Origin: Kitasatospora aureofaciens
Lineage (GTDB): Bacteria > Actinomycetota > Actinomycetes > Streptomycetales > Streptomycetaceae
NCBI RefSeq assembly: GCF_019192735.1
Contig: NZ_JAHTKP010000028.1
Span: 33,661-97,660, forward strand
Direction: 5' to 3'
Length of the DNA: 64,000 nucleotides
This document shows positions 1 through 9,825 of the stretch, in pieces. How positions within the stretch are numbered: position 1 is the stretch's first letter; every line of letters begins with the position of its first letter. The position numbers and the translations under genes are program-made. Below the pieces are notes generated by a model. That model did no database searches and had not been told where the DNA came from. It worked only from the letters and a program-made list of their open reading frames with translations.

Positions 1-1
1 T

Positions 2-64
2 CTGGAGCCGAGCGAGACCCGGGCCGAGCTGGACTCGATCTGGCGGGACCTGAACGCGCTGTAG
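2..64 (+). CDS. C-terminal tail of an upstream reading frame (partial)
   Basis: The window opens inside a coding frame giving 20 residues that end in RDLNAL before a TAG at 62-64. All 20 codons have G or C in the third position, so this frame, not the overlapping helicase frame, is coding here. The helicase frame takes over immediately after the stop. The tail is either the end of a separate gene or the N-terminal part of the helicase cut off by a one-base deletion. Confidence 0.55.
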   Translation: MEPSETRAELDSIWRDLNAL

Positions 65-66
65 GC

Positions 67-3000
67 CCGTTCCGGCCGGACCCGGCCGACATCCCCCGGG
101 GTCCGCTGGCCCGGGCCGCGGCGAACCTGGAGGCGATCCGGGTCCTGCGCCGCCTGGAGGCGGAGCACACGGGCGCCAGCGCCGAGGACAAGCGCGTCCT
201 GGCACGCTGGTCCGGCTGGGGCTCCGTCCCGGTGGTATTCCTGGAGCGGCCGGACGAGAAGAACCCGGCCTACGGGCCGGGCGGGGAGCGCGAGGGCCGG
301 TACGAGAAGGACCTGACGCGGTGGGAGGAGTACTCCCCGGTCCGCGCCCCGCTGCGCGAGCTGCTCGACCCGTTCGAGTGGAACGCCGCCTCCCGGGCGA
401 CGCTGTCGGCCCACTACACCCCGCAGGCCCTGGCCCGGGCAATGTGGGAGGGGCTGCGCGCCTTCGGCTTCGACGGCGGCGAGGTGCTGGAGGCCGGATC
501 CGGCTCGGGCGTGTTCTTCGGCGCCGCGCCCGAGGGAGTCCAGCTGCGGCTGACCGGCATCGAGCTGGACCCGACCACCGCCCGGATCTGCCAGTACATC
601 TACCCGCACGCGAACGTGCTCGCCGAGAGCTTCGCCGACACCGACGCGCCGGCCGGGGCGTTCGACGCGGCGATCGGCAATGTGCCGTTCGCCCAGGTGC
701 CGTTCACCGAGCGGCGCTACGGTGCGACCGGCCACAGCCTGCACAACGGGTTCCTCATCAAGGAGCTCGCGCTCACCCGGGAGGGCGGCTACGTCCTGGG
801 CGTCACCTCCCGCTGGACGCTGGACGCCGAGGACGACTCGGCACGGCGCCAGATGGCCCGCTACGGCGACCTGGTGGCCGCCTACCGCCTGCCGGGTGGC
901 GTGTTCGGCGAGACCGCGGGCACCGGCGTGGTAGTGGACGTGCTGGTGCTGCGCCGCCGCCCGGACGGCGAAGCGCCCGGCGATCAGGGCTGGCTGGACG
1001 CCCCCAAGCGCGAGGTCAACGACAGCACCCACACCATCAACCGGTACTTCGAGCAGCACCCCGAGCACGTCCTGGGCCAGCTGACCACCACCTCGGGCCC
1101 GTACGGCCCGGCGGTGACCGTGCTGGGCGACCCGGCCGGGGCGATCGAGCAGCTGCGCACCGAGCTGGCGGCCAGCGCCGCCCAGGCCCTCGCGCAGGGC
1201 CGGGGCTACCAGCCGCATCCGCAGGGCATCGACCGCAGGCCGCTGAACCTGATGCGGGCCCGCGACAAGCATGCGAACGACTACACCGGCCGCCTCTACC
1301 GCGACGGCGAAGGCCGGATCTGGCAGCACGTCAACGGCGGCGACCCCGTCGAGGCGATCCCCTCTGACGGCAACACCGGCCAGCTGGTCGCGCTGATGGA
1401 GATGCGTACGGTGGCCGCCGAGCTCAAGGAGCTGGACCGCACCGGCGACGAAGCGCCGCGCGCCGAGGAGCTGCGCGGGCGGCTGCGGCAGCTGCACAGC
1501 GCCTACACCCAGGCGCACGGGCCGCTGTCCCAGCCGCGCCAGACCCGCCTTGCGGCCACGCCCGAGGTGCGGGCCCGGGCCGCGGCCGAGGGCCGGGAGG
1601 TGCGCGACGACGAGCGCACCCCGACCGCCTGGGGCTGGTTCCGCGCGGATCCGGACGCAGCCACCGTGCTGGGTTTGGAGACCTGGGACCGCAAGGCCGG
1701 TGCCGCGGTGCTGTCCGAGGTCCTGACCCGCCGGCCTGGCTCGCTGCGCGGGGAGCTGGAGCGCACCGACGACCCCGCGGTGGCGCTGGCCGCCGTGATG
1801 AGCGCTACCGGCCAGGTGGACCTGGACCGGATCGCCGAGCTGCTCGGCACCGACCCGGCCGAAGCCCGGCTGCGGCTGGGCACCTCCGTGTTCGACAACC
1901 CGGCCACCGGGAAGCTGGAGCACGCCGGCATCTACCTGACCGGCGCGGTGCGCAAGAAGCTGGCCACCGCACGGGAAGCGGCGGTGAAGGACCCGGCATT
2001 CGCGGTCAACGTCACCGCGCTTCAGGCCGTCCAGCCGCGCGAGAAGCGCATCGGCGACTTCACCCCGCAGCTGGGCGCCCACTGGATCCCCGCCCCGCTC
2101 GTGCAGGGCTTCCTGCGCGAGTACCTGAGCGACCCGACGCTCCGGGTGGACCACAACGAGCGCTACGGCTGGTCCCTGTACCCCGGCAAGGTCCCCCCGG
2201 CGATCGACGCTCTGAAGGGCACCCCGCGCAGGCCTGCCGCCCACATCGCCCGCGCACTGCTGGGGCGCGGCTCACTGGTGGTCGAAGACACCTTCGAGAA
2301 CGACCAGGGCAAGGTCGTCACCGAGGTCAACGACGACGCCACCCGGGCCGCACGGCAGAAGGCCGACCAGATGAGGTCCGCCTTCGAGGCGTACCTGACG
2401 GCGGACAGCGGGCGCGTGGCCCAGCTGACCGACGCCTACAACGAGGTCATGAACGGCCACGTCGTCCGCAATTACGACACCATGCGGCCGTCGCTGGCCG
2501 GGTTCACGCCCGAGCGCACTCCCTACTGGTACCAGCTCGGGGCCGCAGCCCGGATGCAGTTCGAGCGCGGCGTGATCCTCGACCACGAGGTCGGGCTCGG
2601 CAAGACGACCACGTTCGCAATGGGCACCCAGGCCCTCAAGGCGTCCGGGCAGATCAGCAAGCCGTTCTTGGTGATGCAGCGTCACCTCGCCCAGCAGCTG
2701 CTGGACGAGGCGTCGATGCTGTACCCGCACGCCGACATCCGCCTGATCACCTCCGACATGCTCAACGGCGACCAGCGCCGCGCCACCCTGGAGTGGCTGC
2801 GCTCGAACTCCCCGGACCTGACCCTGTTCACCGAGGGCGCCTTCTTGAAGGTCAAGATGAGCCCGGAGTACCAGGAGCAGTTCGAGTTCCGGGAGGTTCA
2901 AGCCGTCCGCGAGCAGGTGCTGCGCGAACGGGGAGTGCCGAACAACGCGCTGGCGGTCATCAAGCTGGAGCAGCGCCTGGCCACCCTGGAGGCCAGGCTG

Positions 3001-6000
3001 CGCCGCAACGCGGCCCCGATGCGCACCCCGGGCGAGCTGTACTGGGAGGACCTGGGCTTCGACTACGCGGTGATCGACGAGGCCCACCGGTTCCGCGGCC
3101 TCGGGTTCCGCTCGAAAGAGGGCGGGGGCGATCCGGCGAGGCTGCGCGGCATCGACCTGCACCAGAAGCTCAGTTGGATGCACCAGGTCGCCGGGGAGGA
3201 GGGCGGCCGTCCGACCGTAACCCTGGCCACCGGCACCCCGCTGAACAAGTCGATCAGCGAGCAGTACGGCATGCTGGCGCTGGCCGCGCCATGGGTGCTG
3301 GACGAGTTCGGCGTGGGCGCCCCGGACCTGTGGGCAGGGACGTACGGGGTCACGGTGCCGCGGATCGAGATGGCCCCGGACGGCTCCGGCCTCAAGGTGG
3401 TCGAGCGTTTCTCCCGGTTCGTCAACAAGAGCGCCATGAAGACGATGTGGGGGCTGGTCGCCGACTGCAAGACCGCCGATGAGGTGGGTCTGCCGCGCCC
3501 CTCGGTCGCCGGGGGTGGCCCGCGCCTGATCCTGATCGAGCCCACCGCCGACCAGCAGGCGCGGCTCAAGAAGCTGATGGCCCGGGGTGCGGCGATCCAC
3601 AGCGGCGAGGTGACCCGCCAGCAGGACAACATGCTGAACGTCGGCAACGACGGACGAGCCATCGCACTGGACCCGCGATTGCTCGACGCCGACGCACCGG
3701 CCGGTGGCAAGCTCGCCGCCGCCGCCGACCTGTTCGCCGCGCGATACCACGCCAACAAGGACCGCGCCTACACAGTCTCCACCCGGGATTCGACCCCGCA
3801 CCCGAGGCGGGGCGGGCTCCAGGTCGGTTTCCTCAACGCTGGTACGCCCGGCGGCAAGAACAAGGGCAACTTCAACGCCTACGCCGAGCTGCGCCGGCTG
3901 ATGGTCGAGCGCGGCGTCCCGGAAGAGAAGATCGCCTTCGTCCAGGAGCACAACCACAGCCCTGAGTCGCTGGGTGAGCTGTTTCGCGGCTGCCGTGAAG
4001 GGGAGGTCTCGGTACTGCTCGGCAGCACCGAGACGTTGGGCACCGGCGCGAACGTGCAGAACCGGAACTTCGCGGTGACCCATATCGACCTGGACTGGAA
4101 CGCCAGCGGGATGAGGCAGCGCAACGGGCGCGGCATCAGGCAGGGCAACCAGCATGACGTGGTCGAGATCGACATCCTCGCGACCCTGGGCAGCATGGAC
4201 TCCTGGCAGGCCGCCCTGCTCGCCTCGAAGGCGGAGGGGCTGGACGACATGCGGCGGCCCGACAACGGCGACGACACCACCGACACGGTCCAGGAGATCG
4301 GCGAGGGCGAGTGGGACTACGCCACGATGCAGGCCGAGATCGGGGGCAACCCCTACTTGGGCCAGCTCATGGAGGCCCGCCAGCACCTGGCCGGCCTGGA
4401 AGCCGACCGGCGCAACTACGCTGCCGACCGGCTCTTGCAGGCCGAACTCCTCGCCACCACCCGGGCCGAGGCCGAGGCCACCCGCGAGGGCATCACCCGG
4501 CGCGAGGCGGCGCTGCCGCAGATCGACTTGTCACGGGTGCGCGGCGACGACTTCGCCATCCAGCTCGGCCAAAGCACCCACACCGAGCGCCGCACTGCCG
4601 GGCCCGCGCTGCGCCAGGCCACGGCCAGCGCCCTCATGGAGCACCGCACCCCCGGCACCGGCCCGTGGCGGGTGGTCGGCCGATTCGGCGGCCTGCCCGT
4701 CGGGGTCCAGGCCGAGATGACCGCCACCGGGCAGATGCAGATCCGGGTCGGCTTCCCCGACCTACGCAAGAGCGAAGCACTGTACAGCGTGCAGGACCTG
4801 ACGGGGGAGCGGATCGGCACCACCATGCTGGGTCGGTTGGCGACCGCGCTGGAGAAGGCCCCGGATCAGCAGGTCCTGGACCGTGAGGCGCTGCCGGGCC
4901 TTGAATCGCAAATCGCTTTGCTGAGCGAGCAGCAGGCCGCGGTGGACTTCGGGGAGCGGATCGACCACGCCCGTCGGCGGACCGAGCTGCTGGACGACGT
5001 GGTGGCCGCGATCGCCGAGCGCGACAAGCTGCCCGAGCTGACGGTGGACGACCTCGATCCCGCGCGGTACGGGTCGGTGGAGACCCGCGAGCGGGAGGTC
5101 AACAAGCGGGCCGAGGAGCGCAAGCCCCTGCAAGCCAAGATCGACCAGGCCGTCGGCCTGCTGGAGGCGTTCGACCGCGACCACCCCGCACCGCTGCCCC
5201 CTGACGTGCCCAGCCTGCGGGTCTCCCCCGACGGGGACGAAGCGTCCAGCCGACCTAGCCGGCCGGACGCGGCCGAGAGCGCCAGCAGGCGGATGCCCGC
5301 TGCCGAGGCCGCCGACCGCGTGGCCGACGCTGCCCGCTCGGGCCCGCCCGCCCTCGGCCCGGGCGCTGCTGCCCCGGCGGCCGGTGAGCAGCCTGCCACC
5401 GCAGCGCAGCCGCCGGACAGCGAGCCGCGACAGGTCGAAGAAGAATCCTCCGTCGCCGACTCCACCGGGCAGTCTGGCGCCGATGCCGGGGAAGAGGCGC
5501 CCCGACCGGTACCGGTCGGCCCGGGCGAGCTGGACGGCCAGACGGCTCTCGATGTCGGAGCCGGCGCCCTGACCCCTGTGCAGCTCCCCGAGCCACCACC
5601 GGAGCCGGTCGAACCGGCTGCGCCGGAGCCGGAGCGCGCCGAGGTCCCCGGGCAAATGGTGTTCGAGACCGCCAGCGAGCCGATCGAGGCTACGCCGGCT
5701 GAGGCCGCAGCTGAACCTGCCGTCGATCCCGTGCAAGGAGAGCCGGAGGGAGAGGCCGAGACCTGGCAGGCCAACGGCCGGACGATGTACCGCGGCGCGG
5801 ACGGCTTCTGGCACGCCGCCGCCCCGGCGCCGGTGCCCGGCGACGAGGACTACGCGCAGCTGGTGCTGCTCGAACTCGCCGACGCCTGGCTCGCGAACTC
5901 CTCGTTCGAGTTCCTCAACGACAGCGACCCGGCCGTGGCCGTGGCCTTCGCCGCAGCCTGGACCGCGGTGAAGGAGTTCCCCCACCCCGGCGGGTGGGCC

Positions 6001-8757
6001 TATCAGGGCACCCCCGAGCAGCTGGCCCTGTTCGGCACGGCTGCCGCCGCAACCGCCGAGGTCGTCCGCTGGTACGCGCCGCCAGCCGTCATGCCTGAGC
6101 AGCACCGGCAGGACCTGAACGAGCTCCAAGTCGGCATCGACGCGCACCATGCCGCGCTGCTCGCCCTCGCGGCCGGGCCGGAGTCGCAGCCGCCCGCTGC
6201 CGTGGACACCATGGCCATGGCCGCCCGGGTGGCCGGGCCGAACGACGCCAGCCCGGAAACGCTCGGGCCGGAGCAACTGCCCGAGCCTCCCGCCGGGGAG
6301 GCGAACGACGCCACGCCGCCGCGGGAGGAGGCATCCGTGGAATCAGCCTCACTGGATGAGGAGGAGCAGCCGGGCCTCTTCAGTCTCGGCGTCGCCGTGG
6401 TGCCCGTCCTGGACGTTGAGGCACCCGACCTGACGCCGCCGCAGCTGGGCCCTGCGGAGCCGCACGACAACGCCTCACTCAACGCCGCGATCCAGGCCCT
6501 GACCGAGGCGTACGGCCGGTGGGATCGGCTTCCGCTGGTCGGCCGCTACGTGGATCAGGACAACTTGGCTCGCCCCGGGGGCTTCGGCGATCCCATCAAT
6601 CCGGTTGCCGCGCTGCGTCACGCCTATCTGCGTGTGATCAACATCCGCCCGCCGGTGCCCGGCGGTCCGAGCGAAGTGCTCGCCACGTTCTACGCTCCGG
6701 CCGCGTGGGCCCGGGTGCTGCGTCCTGCCGTTCCCGAGGAACTGCGGGAGGCCCTGGACGGGGTGGAGAGCGCGGCCCTGCGGTTGAGTGCCGGGTTCCA
6801 GGCCGCCCTTGCTGCCGCCCAGGCGCTCGCTGCGGAACCTGCGCCTCTTCAGGAAGAAGCGGCAGTCTCCGACCAGGCACCCGTCGAACAGGAGGCCACC
6901 AGCCAGTCCGAAGCCGGCGCGGTGATCGATCCGGCGCCCGCTGCGCCGGTCGAGACTCTGGTGCAGGAGCAGGCCGTGCCTAACGCCGTCTCCCCGGATA
7001 CCGCCGAAGCGGAAGCCGGGCCGGTGGCCACTGCGGGACCCCTCAGCGCGGAGGCCGCCACCGACTCGCTACCGAAGAAGGAGAGCCCAGTGGAACCAGC
7101 AGTACCGGCCGAGATGGCGGAGGAGCAGCTAGGCCTCTTCGCCATCGGTGCCGCCGCTGTGCCTGCGCCCGGCTCCGCTGCCAACCCGGAAAGCGACGCC
7201 GGTGAGGTCGAACCGCCCTCGGCCGGTGACCAGCAGGTCACGGCGGACGAGGCGGCCCCGGAGCCCGAGGAAGCCGAAGAGCAGGCTGCCACGTCCCCCG
7301 AAGCCCCGACCGAACAGTCGAGCGAGCCCGCGATCGACGACTCGCAGGAAGCCGTCACAGCGGACGAGGACGCACGGGCAGGAGAGTTGGAGGCGTACGT
7401 CCGAACCGGCCGGGTGCCCGCCGGATACGCGTCGCTGGAGGAGTGGCTGGGCGAGGACGCCGAGTTGGCGCGCGCCATGCACGAGGAGTACATGGAGGAC
7501 CTGATCGCGGAGCACAACGTCCTGCCGGAGCCGAGCGTGCAGCCATTGGCGGGCACCCAGCTCGTGAACACCGCGCCCACCGACCCGGCGGCCTCCGAAG
7601 CCGCGCCCAGCGCTGCCGACGACGAGGTGGCCGTCGAGACGACGATCACGCCCGTCGAGACGACCGAACCCGAGCCGACCTTGGAGTCAACACCCATGAC
7701 CGACCAGATCCAGGAGACACCGGCCGTCCCGGCCGACGAGGCGACAGCGCCGGAGGTATCGTCGCAGGCCGTCGCCGACGACGCACCGACGACGGAGGCA
7801 GCCCTCCCCCGCACCGCCGACGCGCCGACGGCGCCGCGCTCCGCCGGCACCCCCCTCAACGGGTTCACAGCAGCACTCGAAGAGGCCTGGTCCGAGATCG
7901 TCCCGGCCGACCACGGCACCGTCCAGGACCTGCGCGAAGCCATGGAGGCACCTCTCCGAGCGCTTGAAGAGCGGTGGCAGCGGACCGCCCCACTGCCGCA
8001 GGTGTCGGTTCCCGTCACGGGGCCGGTCACCCCGGACGCGCCGCAGCGTTCCGCCGACCCGAAGGACCCCGCCGCCCCCTCGCAGCCGGCCGCCGAGGCG
8101 GTCAGCACCGCCCTGAGCCGCGCGGACGAGCACACCTCCACCTTGAAGGACGTCCCGGAGTGGCAGGAGCTCCAGACTGTCAGGGGCGCCGCGCGCAACC
8201 TGCTTCGCGCGGTACGGGAGCGGGCTGGCCAGTACGCCGACAAGCTCTTCGGCGACGGTCGGGTGCAGAACTTCTTCCGCGAGATCGGGATCCGTGCCTT
8301 CGACACGGTTGCGCACCTGGCCCAGAGGGCTGCGGACCGACTCCGTCGCAACCAGGGCGATCTGCCGAGCGCGGATGCACTGCTCGCCCTCGGGAACGCG
8401 GCCGGCGCCTACAGCCTGGCCCAGCGCCAGCGCGGTCAAGGCGGCCTCCCGAGCGCCGAGGCCCTGCTCGCCCTCGGGGACGGCGCGCTCAACACCGCCA
8501 ACCGTCAGCGCCCCACCGCCGAGCCGACGGCGAACGAGGTGAACCTCCCCTCGTTGCAGAAGATGGGCAAAGCCCTGCAGCAGCCCCTCCCTGGGCAAAA
8601 GAGCAGGACCGCGGGTGTGTCCGCTGCTGCCGCCAAGTCCCGATCGAGCACGCGCAAGGGAGCGAAGAAGCCGACCCCCGCCGCAGGCGAGCAGGCAGCG
8701 CACCTGCGACGTGGTGCTGCGGAGACACAGCGGACGCGCAAACCCAACCAAAGGTAG
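67..8757 (+). CDS. Giant methylase-like/SNF2-type helicase fusion
   Basis: Large DNA-processing protein of the kind found on actinobacterial plasmids and phages. Counting from the GTG at 232: an N6-methylase-like domain with a SAM loop (LEAGSGSG, about 86-93) and NVPF in place of NPPY (150-153); a helicase core with GLGKT (788-792), DEAH (949-952), ATGTP (999-1003) and RNGRGIRQG (1297-1305). The last roughly 1,200 residues are Ala/Pro/Glu-rich with internal repeats (two xxLFxxGxAxVP blocks near 6370 and 7135; two LPSAxALLALG blocks near 8360 and 8450). Coding sequence clearly extends upstream of 232: a block ending ARWSGWGSVP, typical of this family just before the methylase domain, lies at about 100-230. 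No ATG, GTG or TTG occurs in frame between 65 and 231, so the true start is unresolved. Confidence 0.9.
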   Translation, partial: PFRPDPADIPRGPLARAAANLEAIRVLRRLEAEHTGASAEDKRVLARWSGWGSVPVVFLERPDEKNPAYGPGGEREGRYEKDLTRWEEYSPVRAPLRELLDPFEWNAASRATLSAHYTPQALARAMWEGLRAFGFDGGEVLEAGSGSGVFFGAAPEGVQLRLTGIELDPTTARICQYIYPHANVLAESFADTDAPAGAFDAAIGNVPFAQVPFTERRYGATGHSLHNGFLIKELALTREGGYVLGVTSRWTLDAEDDSARRQMARYGDLVAAYRLPGGVFGETAGTGVVVDVLVLRRRPDGEAPGDQGWLDAPKREVNDSTHTINRYFEQHPEHVLGQLTTTSGPYGPAVTVLGDPAGAIEQLRTELAASAAQALAQGRGYQPHPQGIDRRPLNLMRARDKHANDYTGRLYRDGEGRIWQHVNGGDPVEAIPSDGNTGQLVALMEMRTVAAELKELDRTGDEAPRAEELRGRLRQLHSAYTQAHGPLSQPRQTRLAATPEVRARAAAEGREVRDDERTPTAWGWFRADPDAATVLGLETWDRKAGAAVLSEVLTRRPGSLRGELERTDDPAVALAAVMSATGQVDLDRIAELLGTDPAEARLRLGTSVFDNPATGKLEHAGIYLTGAVRKKLATAREAAVKDPAFAVNVTALQAVQPREKRIGDFTPQLGAHWIPAPLVQGFLREYLSDPTLRVDHNERYGWSLYPGKVPPAIDALKGTPRRPAAHIARALLGRGSLVVEDTFENDQGKVVTEVNDDATRAARQKADQMRSAFEAYLTADSGRVAQLTDAYNEVMNGHVVRNYDTMRPSLAGFTPERTPYWYQLGAAARMQFERGVILDHEVGLGKTTTFAMGTQALKASGQISKPFLVMQRHLAQQLLDEASMLYPHADIRLITSDMLNGDQRRATLEWLRSNSPDLTLFTEGAFLKVKMSPEYQEQFEFREVQAVREQVLRERGVPNNALAVIKLEQRLATLEARLRRNAAPMRTPGELYWEDLGFDYAVIDEAHRFRGLGFRSKEGGGDPARLRGIDLHQKLSWMHQVAGEEGGRPTVTLATGTPLNKSISEQYGMLALAAPWVLDEFGVGAPDLWAGTYGVTVPRIEMAPDGSGLKVVERFSRFVNKSAMKTMWGLVADCKTADEVGLPRPSVAGGGPRLILIEPTADQQARLKKLMARGAAIHSGEVTRQQDNMLNVGNDGRAIALDPRLLDADAPAGGKLAAAADLFAARYHANKDRAYTVSTRDSTPHPRRGGLQVGFLNAGTPGGKNKGNFNAYAELRRLMVERGVPEEKIAFVQEHNHSPESLGELFRGCREGEVSVLLGSTETLGTGANVQNRNFAVTHIDLDWNASGMRQRNGRGIRQGNQHDVVEIDILATLGSMDSWQAALLASKAEGLDDMRRPDNGDDTTDTVQEIGEGEWDYATMQAEIGGNPYLGQLMEARQHLAGLEADRRNYAADRLLQAELLATTRAEAEATREGITRREAALPQIDLSRVRGDDFAIQLGQSTHTERRTAGPALRQATASALMEHRTPGTGPWRVVGRFGGLPVGVQAEMTATGQMQIRVGFPDLRKSEALYSVQDLTGERIGTTMLGRLATALEKAPDQQVLDREALPGLESQIALLSEQQAAVDFGERIDHARRRTELLDDVVAAIAERDKLPELTVDDLDPARYGSVETREREVNKRAEERKPLQAKIDQAVGLLEAFDRDHPAPLPPDVPSLRVSPDGDEASSRPSRPDAAESASRRMPAAEAADRVADAARSGPPALGPGAAAPAAGEQPATAAQPPDSEPRQVEEESSVADSTGQSGADAGEEAPRPVPVGPGELDGQTALDVGAGALTPVQLPEPPPEPVEPAAPEPERAEVPGQMVFETASEPIEATPAEAAAEPAVDPVQGEPEGEAETWQANGRTMYRGADGFWHAAAPAPVPGDEDYAQLVLLELADAWLANSSFEFLNDSDPAVAVAFAAAWTAVKEFPHPGGWAYQGTPEQLALFGTAAAATAEVVRWYAPPAVMPEQHRQDLNELQVGIDAHHAALLALAAGPESQPPAAVDTMAMAARVAGPNDASPETLGPEQLPEPPAGEANDATPPREEASVESASLDEEEQPGLFSLGVAVVPVLDVEAPDLTPPQLGPAEPHDNASLNAAIQALTEAYGRWDRLPLVGRYVDQDNLARPGGFGDPINPVAALRHAYLRVINIRPPVPGGPSEVLATFYAPAAWARVLRPAVPEELREALDGVESAALRLSAGFQAALAAAQALAAEPAPLQEEAAVSDQAPVEQEATSQSEAGAVIDPAPAAPVETLVQEQAVPNAVSPDTAEAEAGPVATAGPLSAEAATDSLPKKESPVEPAVPAEMAEEQLGLFAIGAAAVPAPGSAANPESDAGEVEPPSAGDQQVTADEAAPEPEEAEEQAATSPEAPTEQSSEPAIDDSQEAVTADEDARAGELEAYVRTGRVPAGYASLEEWLGEDAELARAMHEEYMEDLIAEHNVLPEPSVQPLAGTQLVNTAPTDPAASEAAPSAADDEVAVETTITPVETTEPEPTLESTPMTDQIQETPAVPADEATAPEVSSQAVADDAPTTEAALPRTADAPTAPRSAGTPLNGFTAALEEAWSEIVPADHGTVQDLREAMEAPLRALEERWQRTAPLPQVSVPVTGPVTPDAPQRSADPKDPAAPSQPAAEAVSTALSRADEHTSTLKDVPEWQELQTVRGAARNLLRAVRERAGQYADKLFGDGRVQNFFREIGIRAFDTVAHLAQRAADRLRRNQGDLPSADALLALGNAAGAYSLAQRQRGQGGLPSAEALLALGDGALNTANRQRPTAEPTANEVNLPSLQKMGKALQQPLPGQKSRTAGVSAAAAKSRSSTRKGAKKPTPAAGEQAAHLRRGAAETQRTRKPNQR

Positions 8758-8863
8758 GCGCCCGCAGGGCCGCCGCAGCGTCCGGACTTCCACACACGAC
8801 GTACAGCGCCCGCCGGCGATGGCCCCGATGTGCGTCTCGGGTCCGACGGGCGCTTACCGCAGG

Positions 8864-9085
8864 CTACCCGGCCCTCACCGCCGGATCACGTTCCGCCGGG
8901 TCCGCCAGCACCCGGCGGCCACCACCAGGAGCCGGAGCAACCACCGGTGTGCCGGGCATCAGCGACGCCCACAGCACCTCCGCTGGCAGCGCCCGGCGCC
9001 CCCGCACCTCTGCTTCGGGCACCGGCTCCTCCCCGCCGGTGGGACGGACGTGGAGCGGACGGCGCGACGGCGGCTGAGGAGTCAT
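8864..9085 (-). CDS. Small hypothetical protein (73 aa)
   Basis: Starts at ATG 9085 (MTPQPPSRR) and ends in ERDPAVRAG. Most codons have G/C in the third position, which competing frames here lack. There is no ribosome-binding site, but TACGGT lies 6 bases before the ATG, the same arrangement as at the repressor gene at 29193, so the message may be leaderless. No recognisable domain. It is convergent with the helicase gene. Function unknown. Confidence 0.45.
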   Translation of the reverse strand: MTPQPPSRRPLHVRPTGGEEPVPEAEVRGRRALPAEVLWASLMPGTPVVAPAPGGGRRVLADPAERDPAVRAG

Positions 9086-9351
9086 CAGGCAACCGTACCG
9101 ACCGGCGTCCAAGGGAGAACATTTTGGACAGCACCGACCAGGGGGCACTCGGCCCGTACACCCAGGCGGAAGGACCCCGGCCACCCTGGAGGCCTGGCAA
9201 CTGGGCGCATGGCTCGCCCGCACGGCTGCCGACGTGCTCAGCCACCCACCGATGACGTGGGCGGGGGCCAGGCCGGGCCGGCCACGGCCCGGCCGGTGAG
9301 GCGACGGACCGACGGCGGGGCCGGCCACGGCCCCGGTGGCGGGCTGGCGGC
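9086..9351. other. Intergenic stretch without a convincing gene
   Basis: This 266-base stretch lies between the two small minus-strand genes. Frames are open on both strands but lack consistent third-position GC, ribosome-binding sites or recognisable motifs. I see no RNA gene or strong hairpin. Confidence 0.4.
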
Positions 9352-9696
9352 TCAGGCCCTCGACCTGGGGATGGTCCAGCGCATCCGAGGCGCTGGCCAG
9401 GGTGCGGTAGCGGAGCGCACCGCGCTCAGCCACCCGCCGTCGCCACCGGCCAGCGGCGGCAGGTCGACGAGGGCGGGCACGCCCACCAGAGCCGCCGTCT
9501 CCGAGAAGAGCTGACCGCAGTCCGGGCAAGCACCCGGCACCGCCGACACTCCCGGGCCCGCGCCGGCCAGCAACTCGAACATTTGCAGGGTCAGCGCACA
9601 GCCCTCACACCCGAGCGGCCCAGACCCGAGCCCCTGGTGCACCTCGATGCGGCCGAACAGATCACCATCCACGCAGGCCCAACGAGCAGCCCGCAT
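9352..9696 (-). CDS. Small protein with paired Cys-x2-Cys motifs
   Basis: A 114-residue frame from ATG 9696. It holds CEGC and CPDC pairs about 30 residues apart, as in a small zinc ribbon, and an acidic, Leu-rich stretch between them. The last 25 residues are Arg/Trp/Pro-rich and look less like protein, so the frame may be disturbed near 9420. A perfect 28-base palindrome lies 15 bases upstream and may be its operator. No family recognised; a regulatory or nucleic-acid-binding role is only a guess. Confidence 0.45.
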   Translation of the reverse strand: MRAARWACVDGDLFGRIEVHQGLGSGPLGCEGCALTLQMFELLAGAGPGVSAVPGACPDCGQLFSETAALVGVPALVDLPPLAGGDGGWLSAVRSATAPWPAPRMRWTIPRSRA

Positions 9697-9711
9697 CGAG
9701 CGGCACTGTCA

Positions 9712-9739
9712 GCCAACCTTTTCGACCGAAAAGGTTGGC
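9712..9739. repeat. 28-base perfect palindrome near parA
   Basis: Arms GCCAACCTTTTCG and CGAAAAGGTTGGC (13 bases each) with a 2-base centre. No T-run follows, so it resembles an operator or partition site more than a terminator. It lies just upstream of the minus-strand gene starting at 9696 and about 320 bases upstream of parA. Confidence 0.6.
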
Positions 9740-9825
9740 GCGCGCCTGCCGGCAGGGCCGAGACCGCACGGGGGGGCGGCAACTCCGAGAGGAGTCGCCG
9801 CCCTCTGGCCTGGCCGCGCCAGTGA

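Noticed and set aside
2272..4386. Long open frame (704 codons) on the minus strand opposite the helicase core
   Set aside because: It mirrors the helicase codons; the plus strand carries intact helicase motifs, and the minus product is compositionally odd with no domain.
4762..6276. 504-codon minus-strand frame
   Set aside because: Runs opposite the low-complexity helicase tail; no start signal or motif.
8615..9514. Plus-strand 299-codon frame after the helicase
   Set aside because: Begins inside the helicase gene in another frame, Arg/Pro/Ser-rich, and overlaps better-supported small minus-strand genes.
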